Positions 5,749-10,379 of a stretch of 10,379 nt of DNA are shown here, piece by piece. Each line of letters opens with the position of its first letter. Position 1 is the stretch's first letter. A model generated the notes under the pieces. It was given only the letters and a program-made list of their open reading frames with translations, made no database searches and was not told the DNA's origin. A program made the translations under genes and the position numbers. This DNA comes from an uncultured beta proteobacterium (GTDB lineage: Bacteria > Pseudomonadota > Gammaproteobacteria > Burkholderiales > Burkholderiaceae_C): positions 1 to 10,379 of the forward strand of contig CAISIP010000374.1 of assembly GCA_903885415.1 (NCBI GenBank). The letters are read 5' to 3'.

Positions 5749-5776
5749 TCGTGCCCCTTGTCAGCAAGGGGCACGA
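5749..5776 (-). promoter_or_regulatory. 12-bp perfect inverted repeat in the leader of regulator B
   Basis: TCGTGCCCCTTG (5749-5760) and CAAGGGGCACGA (5765-5776) are exact reverse complements around a 4-nt loop. On the minus strand it forms a stable hairpin ending 8 nt before the ATG at 5740, and its last two bases are the GA of the GAGG ribosome binding site. It could hide the ribosome site in the RNA or serve as an operator in the DNA, perhaps for autoregulation by the dimeric product. It has no T tract, so it is not a standard terminator. The remaining upstream DNA to 5901 holds only an A/T-rich patch near 5838-5860 with TTCAA/TTGAA half-sites. Confidence 0.55.
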
Positions 5777-5871
5777 AGCAGTCGACCTTATCTACTCTGG
5801 GGTCGATCGGATAGCGACATCGTCCGGATGCCTGCAATTCAAGTCGTTAAATTTTTTGAACTGCGCTTTGC

Positions 5872-5885
5872 GGAGCCCCGGCTCC
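5872..5885 (-). terminator. Short G/C hairpin after the LLM oxidoreductase gene
   Basis: GGAGC (5872-5876) and GCTCC (5881-5885) pair around a 4-nt loop, 16 nt beyond the stop codon of the minus-strand oxidoreductase. An A-rich stretch, not a T tract, follows on the transcript at some distance. It is a weak terminator candidate separating this gene from regulator B. Confidence 0.25.
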
Positions 5886-5901
5886 CGCGTCGTGCGGCTA
5901 T

Positions 5902-6924
5902 TCAGGCAGCGGCCAGCGCAACGCCTGGTGCTGCCGGCGTTGCCTCGCGCTGTATCTGCGCGGCGATTTCATAGGAGCGCAGGCGCTGCGCATGGTCGAA
6001 TATTTGCGACGCGATCATCAACTCGTCGGCGCCGGTGCGCGCGATGAAGGCCTGCAGCTGCGCGCGCACGGTGTCGGGCGAGCCGATGGCCGAGCACGAC
6101 AGCACCGAATCGAGCAGTGCGCGTTCCTGCGGGCCTACGCGTTGCGGGTAGTCTTGCACCGGTGGCGGCAGCTTCGCCGGGCGCCCGCTGCGCAGATTCA
6201 CAAAAGCCTGCTGCATCGAGGTGGCGCGCAATGCGGCGTCCTCCTGCGTGTCGGCGGCGAAGACGTTGAAACCCAGCATGACATAGGGCTTGGCGAGCTT
6301 GGCCGAGGGTTTAAAGTTGGCCCGGTAGAGCGCGATCGCCTGCATCATCTGCGCCGGCGCGAAGTGCGAGGCGAATGCATAGGGCAGACCGAGCGCGGCA
6401 GCGAGCTGCGCGCCGAAAAGGCTCGACCCCAGTATCCAGACCGGCACCTTGAGTCCGGTCCCGGGTACCGCGCGTACCGACTGCTGCGGCGAATCGGACA
6501 GGAAGTCCATCAACTCGACGACATCCTGCGGGAACTCGTCGGAGTCCGACATCAGGTTGCGCCGCAGCGCGCGCGCCGTCGCCTGGTCGGAGCCGGGCGC
6601 GCGGCCCAGTCCGAGGTCGATCCGGCCCGGGTAGAGCGACTCCAGCGTACCGAACTGCTCGGCGATGACCAGCGGCGAATGGTTGGGCAGCATGATGCCG
6701 CCAGCGCCGATGCGGATGGTCCTGGTGGCAGCGCCCACATAGGCCAGCAACACCGAGGTCGCGGCGCTCGCAATGCCGGGCATGCCGTGGTGTTCTGCCA
6801 GCCAGTAGCGCCGGTAGCCCCAGCGCTCCGCGTGTTGCGCAAGGTCGCGGCTGTTGCGAAAGGATTGCGCTGCGTCGCTGCCTTCCAGGATGGGCGACAG
6901 GTCGAGTATGGAAAAGGGGATCAT
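5902..6924 (-). CDS. LLM class flavin-dependent oxidoreductase (MsnO8-like)
   Basis: A 340-residue bacterial-luciferase-like TIM-barrel protein that should use reduced FMN to oxidise an unknown substrate in the cytoplasm. Hallmarks are the canonical start [33 protein letters not shown] (39-59) with the family [25 protein letters not shown] (70-91), the [17 protein letters not shown] segment (98-114) and [27 protein letters not shown] (162-188). The C-terminal [20 protein letters not shown] (274-293) is also typical. Length is normal for the family. The ATG at 6924 is chosen because conservation begins there; an ATG at 6954 adds ten residues and has no ribosome site, and the frame open to 7152 is antisense to DUF427. 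It diverges from the DUF427 gene across a 181-bp gap in which I see no clear promoter. Family is sure; substrate is unknown. Confidence 0.93.
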   Translation of the reverse strand: MIPFSILDLSPILEGSDAAQSFRNSRDLAQHAERWGYRRYWLAEHHGMPGIASAATSVLLAYVGAATRTIRIGAGGIMLPNHSPLVIAEQFGTLESLYPGRIDLGLGRAPGSDQATARALRRNLMSDSDEFPQDVVELMDFLSDSPQQSVRAVPGTGLKVPVWILGSSLFGAQLAAALGLPYAFASHFAPAQMMQAIALYRANFKPSAKLAKPYVMLGFNVFAADTQEDAALRATSMQQAFVNLRSGRPAKLPPPVQDYPQRVGPQERALLDSVLSCSAIGSPDTVRAQLQAFIARTGADELMIASQIFDHAQRLRSYEIAAQIQREATPAAPGVALAAA

Positions 6925-7105
6925 GGCGCTCGTTTCGGGTTGGCTCAGGGTCATGGGTGCGGCAGGCGGGACGGGTGAACGGATTCGCGCGCAGGACAGA
7001 GTGCCTGGATGGGCAGACCGGATGGTAGCGCGTGGCGGGTGGCGTGCGGCCCCGAGGCCATCTGGTGTAAATTGTGCCCTTCTGGTTAACCGACAGGGAA
7101 TAGCG

Positions 7106-7387
7106 ATGAAAGCAGTCTGGAATGGCAGGGTGATCGCGCAAAGCGAGGACACGGTGCTGGTCGAGGGGAACCATTACTTTCCCGAGACCACGCTCAACCG
7201 CGACCTGGTTACTTTCAGCAACCACAAGACCATGTGTCCCTGGAAGGGCCAGGCGAACTACTACTCGCTGATGGTCGACGGCAACCTCAACCCGGACGCG
7301 GTCTGGTACTACGCCGACCCGAAGCCGGAGGCCGAGGCGGTCCGGGGCCGGGTGGCCTTCTGGAAGGGCGTGAAGGTCGAGGCATGA
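7106..7387 (+). CDS. DUF427 domain-containing protein
   Basis: A 93-residue single-domain protein covering the complete DUF427 fold. Typical features are the start [20 protein letters not shown] (20-26), the [13 protein letters not shown] core (43-55) with Cys44, Trp46, Lys47 and the Tyr pair 52-53, the DAVWYYADP segment (64-72) and AFWKGVKVE at the end. The family's biochemical role is not established; it is cytoplasmic with no signal. The ATG at 7106 follows AGGGA (7095-7099) with 6 nt spacing. Its stop overlaps the start of the dioxygenase gene (ATGA at 7384-7387), so the two are almost surely co-transcribed and translationally coupled. Confidence 0.93.
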   Translation: MKAVWNGRVIAQSEDTVLVEGNHYFPETTLNRDLVTFSNHKTMCPWKGQANYYSLMVDGNLNPDAVWYYADPKPEAEAVRGRVAFWKGVKVEA

Positions 7388-8133
7388 CGCTGGCCACGCT
7401 CGCGCCGGCCTTTGCGTCGCCCGGGCACCTGATACCGATCCTGGCGCAGCAGGGTTATGCGGCGCTCAGTCCGCAGGGCCTGTGCGCGCTGATCGGCTGC
7501 GCAGCGCAGGATCTGGATGCGCTGCGCGCGGGCTGGGACGCGCTGCCGAGCGACCGCTACCTGAAGGACGGCGGCAAGTACCGGCGCCGGCGCCATGCCT
7601 GCTTTCGGGCCGACCACGACACGCTGCGCCAGGTGCCGCACCGTGCCCACTGGCAGCCGCTGGAGTACAACGCGCTGCACGGCGGTATGCAGCGCTGGTT
7701 TGACCCGATGCAGGCTTCGACGCTCAGGCAGCCGGTGTGGAGCCGCCTGCTGCTGTGGACGGCCGGTGTCGCATCGGCGCTGCGCGGCGCGCAGCCCTGG
7801 TTCATCGAGGCGCACCAGTTCCGTATCGACACCGCCGAAGGCATCGGACGGCCCACGCCCGAGGGAGCGCACCGCGACGGCGTCGACCTGGTCGCCGTGT
7901 TCCTGGTGGCGCGGGTGGGCGTAAAGGGCGGCGAGACGCGCGTGTTCGACGCAGCGGGTCCTAATGGGCAGCGCTTCACGCTGGACGAGCCCTGGTCGCT
8001 GCTGCTGCTCGATGACGCCCGGGTGATCCATGAAACGACGCCGATTCAGCCGCTGGTCCAACCCGGCTACCGCGATACGCTGGTGCTGACGCTGCGCGCT
8101 GGCGGGTTCCAGGGCGACGCGGACCCGCCTTGA
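7384..8133 (+). CDS. 2OG-Fe(II) dioxygenase family protein (PF10014-like)
   Basis: A 249-residue non-haem iron, 2-oxoglutarate-dependent oxygenase. The iron triad is visible as His163-Arg-Asp165 in GAHRDGVDLVAVFLVAR (161-177) and His216 in DDARVIHETTPI (210-221); Arg230 in YRDTLVLTLR is the likely 2-oxoglutarate anchor. Upstream, YRRRRHACF (66-74) fits the family's basic motif. Related proteins include the L-isoleucine 4-hydroxylase IDO of Bacillus, which acts on a free amino acid; the substrate here cannot be read from sequence. The ATG at 7384 overlaps the DUF427 stop by 4 nt and has GAAGG (7372-7376) as ribosome site. The longer frame from 7234 lies inside DUF427 and is rejected as a start. 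It is cytoplasmic, with no signal peptide. Confidence 0.88.
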   Translation: MTLATLAPAFASPGHLIPILAQQGYAALSPQGLCALIGCAAQDLDALRAGWDALPSDRYLKDGGKYRRRRHACFRADHDTLRQVPHRAHWQPLEYNALHGGMQRWFDPMQASTLRQPVWSRLLLWTAGVASALRGAQPWFIEAHQFRIDTAEGIGRPTPEGAHRDGVDLVAVFLVARVGVKGGETRVFDAAGPNGQRFTLDEPWSLLLLDDARVIHETTPIQPLVQPGYRDTLVLTLRAGGFQGDADPP

Positions 8134-8159
8134 TGGACGTCAAGTCAGGGTGTTCCGCG

Positions 8160-8195
8160 CTCCGGGAAACTGGGTTCACCTGCAACCCACCGGAG
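8160..8195 (+). promoter_or_regulatory. Leader hairpin that can cover the usp ribosome site
   Basis: CTCCGG (8160-8165) pairs with CCGGAG (8190-8195), and TGGGTT (8171-8176) pairs with AACCCA (8184-8189). Together they form a 12-bp interrupted stem with a 5-nt bulge (GAAAC) on one side and a 7-nt loop. The 3' arm contains GGAG (8192-8195), the Shine-Dalgarno for the ATG at 8204. If the hairpin forms, ribosome access would be limited. No T tract follows, so it is not a normal terminator for the upstream dioxygenase gene. Confidence 0.45.
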
Positions 8196-8203
8196 TCCCT
8201 GCC

Positions 8204-8641
8204 ATGTTCGACCACCTGCTGCTTCCGATCGACGGCTCACCGACCTCCGAGCTGGCGCTCGACAAGGCGCTGGGCATCGCCCAAGCCTTTGGCAGCAAGG
8301 TCAGCGTGGTCTATGTTGTCGACCCCTATCCGTTCACCGGCGTCGGAGCCGATTTTGTGTTCGGACAGGACCAGTATCTTCGTGCCGCAAAGGCCGAAGC
8401 CAGCAAGGCATTGGGCGCGGCGCGCCACAAGTTTGAGGCCGCAGGCATCACCGCCAGCTGCTCGTTGGCCGAGGCGCGGGTTGTCTGGCGCGGCATTCTG
8501 GAGGCCGCCGAGTCGGCCAGGGCCGATCTGATCGTGATGGGCTCGCATGGGCGCAACCCGGTCGAACGGTGGGTGCTGGGCAGCGTGGCGCAGCGGGTGG
8601 TTTCCAACGCCAAGTTGCCGGTGCTCGTCGTGCGCGGCTGA
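8204..8641 (+). CDS. Universal stress protein, UspA family
   Basis: A 145-residue single Usp domain (PF00582). It starts with MFDHLLLPIDGSPTSELAL, where Asp10 and the following Gly-Ser begin the nucleotide pocket, and has the strand VSVVYVVDP (33-41). The ATP-binding motif G-2x-G-9x-G-S is intact: Gly113-Ser-His-Gly116, then nine residues, then Gly126-Ser127 in GSHGRNPVERWVLGSV. It ends with LPVLVVRG, as usual. The protein should be an ATP-binding cytoplasmic dimer helping survival under stress. The ATG at 8204 has GGAG 8 nt upstream; the earlier in-frame start at 8150 would add 18 residues before the conserved start. The gene lies 70 nt after the dioxygenase and converges with nrdJ. Confidence 0.95.
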   Translation: MFDHLLLPIDGSPTSELALDKALGIAQAFGSKVSVVYVVDPYPFTGVGADFVFGQDQYLRAAKAEASKALGAARHKFEAAGITASCSLAEARVVWRGILEAAESARADLIVMGSHGRNPVERWVLGSVAQRVVSNAKLPVLVVRG

Positions 8642-8662
8642 AGCGCCGTGCGGCGCAGCCGC
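8634..8662. terminator. Shared hairpin between convergent usp and nrdJ
   Basis: GCGGCT (8634-8639) pairs with AGCCGC (8657-8662), and GCGCC (8643-8647) with GGCGC (8652-8656), leaving a GTGC tetraloop and a 3-nt GAA bulge. The stem spans the whole 20-nt gap and reaches into both stop codons (usp TGA 8639-8641; nrdJ TAG 8662-8664 on the minus strand). Being symmetric, it could end transcripts from both sides, although neither strand shows a T tract. Confidence 0.45.
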
Positions 8663-10379
8663 TAGCCACACTGTCCGACAAAGCCGCAGGCGGTGCAGAA
8701 GTCGCATCCGTCCTTCTTAATCACCGTCGCATTGCCGCACTCCGGACACGAGCCGCCGGCCAGCGTGGCGGGGCCCGAAGACCCTCCGGGCGCCTGCAGG
8801 ACCCCCATCTCGCGTATCGGAAAGCCCTGTTCGTCGAGCACGCCGAGCATCGCGTAGCGATGGATGATCAGACGCGCCAGGTAGGCGACGGTGGAAGGCC
8901 ACAGCTGCTGGCGCCGCTCGTTGTGCGCGAGTCCCGGGACAAAAGCCATGAAGTGGCCCAAGGGCTCGGCGTAGTTGAGCAGCTTGCGCAGTTTCATGCC
9001 GATCCAGGCCGGGTCAATCACCCGCATGTCCAGTGACAGCAGCCGCGCCAGTCCGTCGAGCGCGCGGGGGTAGTTGCCGGAAAAACCCAGTGCGCACGGC
9101 CGCGTCGGCGCGCTGCCATCCTGGCTCGGCAGCGTAATCTCTTTGAGGGTGAGCGTGAAACGTTCGCGCGTGGCCGGGTTGTCGACATCGACCGCCCAGG
9201 CGATCGTTCCGCCCGGTCCCGTCAGCGGCTCTTCACGCGCGAACATCGCGTCCAGGACCGGTGTGGGACCGGTGGCGCCGTCGGGCAGCGCGCCGAGTTG
9301 CTTACAGCGCCAGCGGATAACGGCTGCGGTGGCCGCTACGACGCCGGGGAAGAGCCGCTTTTCGCCGTCGGGCGGGAAGGGCATCTCGAAAGAGCGCTCC
9401 TCGGCGACGGTCGCCAGCGCGTCGAGCTTGAGTTGCAGCCATGCCGGGTCGTTAGCGCGCAGGTCCATCGACAGCGTCTTGGCGACGGCACCCAAGCCGC
9501 GCGGCTGTTCGGCGCCGTTGACCCAGACTTCGAAGGGCTTGGGCGCGGCGCCCGGGTGTGCTGCCAGTTCACCGACGAACAGCGCGAAGTCCCCAAATGG
9601 GTGGTGCAGCATGAACGTCCAGGCCGGGTTTCCGCCGGGGAGTTCGGGCCGCCCGGGCCAGCGCAGCGATGCCAGTACCGGCGCGGGCGGGCGCTCAAGC
9701 GCGAGGCGGCGGTTGGCGTCGAGCACAGCCAGCGCCACCGGCGCCGTACTGCTGAGCACGGCACCCAGCACGCTATTGGGCCGGTAGGTCGCCAGGCCCT
9801 TCAAGCCCGACCGCCATGCCTGCAGGTACAGGTCCTGAAATTGCGCGTAGGGATAGTCGGCCGGCACATTGACGGTTTTCGAGATCGAGGTGTCGATATA
9901 CGGTGCCACGGCCGCGACCATCGCAGCGTGGTCCTGCGCGCTCATTTCCAGCGCGGTCACGAAGGCTGCTGTGAGCGGCGCGTCCTCGCCCTTGAGATGC
10001 CGGTACAGCCGCCAGGCGTGGTCCTGCACCGGGTGTTCCTTGAAATTGCCTTCAGGCGTGCGCTTCTTGCGGGTGTAGGTCCAACTGCACGCCGGCTCAA
10101 TGCCGTTGCTCGCATTGTCGGCAAAGGCCAGGCTGATGGTGCCTGTGGGTGCGATGGACAACAGGTGCGAGTTGCGCAGGCCGTTGGCGCGGATGCGGTC
10201 CTTGATCGGCTGCGGCAGGCGCGATGCAAAACTCTGGCCGCTGAGGTACAGGTCGGCGTTGAAGAGCGCAAACGCGCCGCGCTCGCGCGCCAGTTCGACC
10301 GATGTCATGTAAGCGCAGTCGCGCAAGGTCTGCGCAATCGCGCGCGCCTGTTCGCGCGCCGGTTCGCTGTCGTAGCGCA
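8662..10379 (-). CDS. nrdJ: Adenosylcobalamin-dependent ribonucleotide reductase, C-terminal part
   Basis: The visible 571 codons are the C-terminal part of a class II ribonucleotide reductase; the frame runs open through the right edge, so the N-terminus and catalytic Cys/Glu are outside the window. Class II enzymes reduce ribonucleotides to deoxyribonucleotides using B12, with or without oxygen. Counting from the in-frame TTG at 10326, hallmarks are YMTSVELARERGAFALFN (6-23), SIAPTGTISLAFADNASNG (57-75, phosphate-binding PTGTIS), PYIDTSISKTVNVPADYP (142-159) and GLKGLATYRP (174-183). Then come two related modules (about 235-345 and 373-500) resembling a duplicated NrdJ C-terminal domain, each with an LSxDxRxxDPAWxxxKL core. 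The end has six cysteines (527, 530, 541, 544, 547, 553; CPEC, CDFC, TAC, QCG), probably a zinc-ribbon or redox tail that re-reduces the active site. The TTG at 10326 is internal, not the start. Confidence 0.93.
   Translation of the reverse strand, partial: RYDSEPAREQARAIAQTLRDCAYMTSVELARERGAFALFNADLYLSGQSFASRLPQPIKDRIRANGLRNSHLLSIAPTGTISLAFADNASNGIEPACSWTYTRKKRTPEGNFKEHPVQDHAWRLYRHLKGEDAPLTAAFVTALEMSAQDHAAMVAAVAPYIDTSISKTVNVPADYPYAQFQDLYLQAWRSGLKGLATYRPNSVLGAVLSSTAPVALAVLDANRRLALERPPAPVLASLRWPGRPELPGGNPAWTFMLHHPFGDFALFVGELAAHPGAAPKPFEVWVNGAEQPRGLGAVAKTLSMDLRANDPAWLQLKLDALATVAEERSFEMPFPPDGEKRLFPGVVAATAAVIRWRCKQLGALPDGATGPTPVLDAMFAREEPLTGPGGTIAWAVDVDNPATRERFTLTLKEITLPSQDGSAPTRPCALGFSGNYPRALDGLARLLSLDMRVIDPAWIGMKLRKLLNYAEPLGHFMAFVPGLAHNERRQQLWPSTVAYLARLIIHRYAMLGVLDEQGFPIREMGVLQAPGGSSGPATLAGGSCPECGNATVIKKDGCDFCTACGFVGQCG

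Noticed and set aside
5992..6978. A 328-codon open frame on the plus strand, antisense to the LLM oxidoreductase
   Set aside because: Composition is Arg/Gly/Gln-rich and unlike a real protein, while the opposite strand encodes a complete conserved enzyme.
1..10379. Mobile element, defence system or CRISPR array
   Set aside because: I saw no transposase, integrase, repeat-spacer pattern, target-site duplication or defence-type domain, and gene style is uniform across the window.

Overview
The window looks like ordinary chromosome from a high-GC betaproteobacterium, most likely of the order Burkholderiales. The reasons are strong G/C preference at third codon positions, short intergenic gaps, and the gene families present: a B12-dependent ribonucleotide reductase, an MsnO8-like LLM oxidoreductase, DUF427 and Crp/Fnr paralogues. 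The order-level placement is inference; there is no rRNA or other phylogenetic marker. I see no tRNA, CRISPR array, insertion sequence, integrase or phage gene.

Layout. (1) 1-1116: a P1-family (DmpA/NylC-like) N-terminal-nucleophile peptidase on the minus strand, with a perfect hairpin just beyond its stop. (2) 1117-1276: a divergent promoter region containing a 13-bp perfect inverted repeat. (3) 1277-3430: two exported proteins on the plus strand, a creatininase-fold protein with rearranged metal-ligand positions and a YVTN/YncE-type beta-propeller. (4) 3462-3839: a small unrecognised minus-strand gene with its own plausible promoter and a strong ribosome binding site. (5) 3840-4158: a 319-bp regulatory gap with an FNR-type box, a weaker second box and a small hairpin. 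(6) 4159-5740: two paralogous Crp/Fnr-fold regulators placed tail to tail with a 26-nt overlap; the minus-strand copy has a 12-bp perfect inverted repeat in its leader. (7) 5902-6924: an LLM flavin-dependent oxidoreductase on the minus strand. (8) 7106-8133: DUF427 and a 2OG-Fe(II) dioxygenase, overlapping by ATGA. (9) 8204-8641: a UspA universal stress protein whose Shine-Dalgarno can pair into a leader hairpin. (10) 8662 to the right edge: the C-terminal part of adenosylcobalamin-dependent ribonucleotide reductase NrdJ, convergent with usp across a shared hairpin.

How the genes may work together. The best-supported functional units are the creatininase-fold/propeller pair (both exported, adjacent, same strand) and the DUF427/dioxygenase pair (translationally coupled). 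The Crp/Fnr pair, the FNR-type box, the universal stress protein and an oxygen-independent RNR would together suit a facultative organism that copes with low oxygen, but no sequence feature ties these genes into one regulon.

I found no clear new defence or mobile system. The most unusual items are the altered metal site of the creatininase-fold protein, the tail-to-tail regulators lacking the usual DNA-contact residues, and several perfect inverted repeats placed on or near translation starts.
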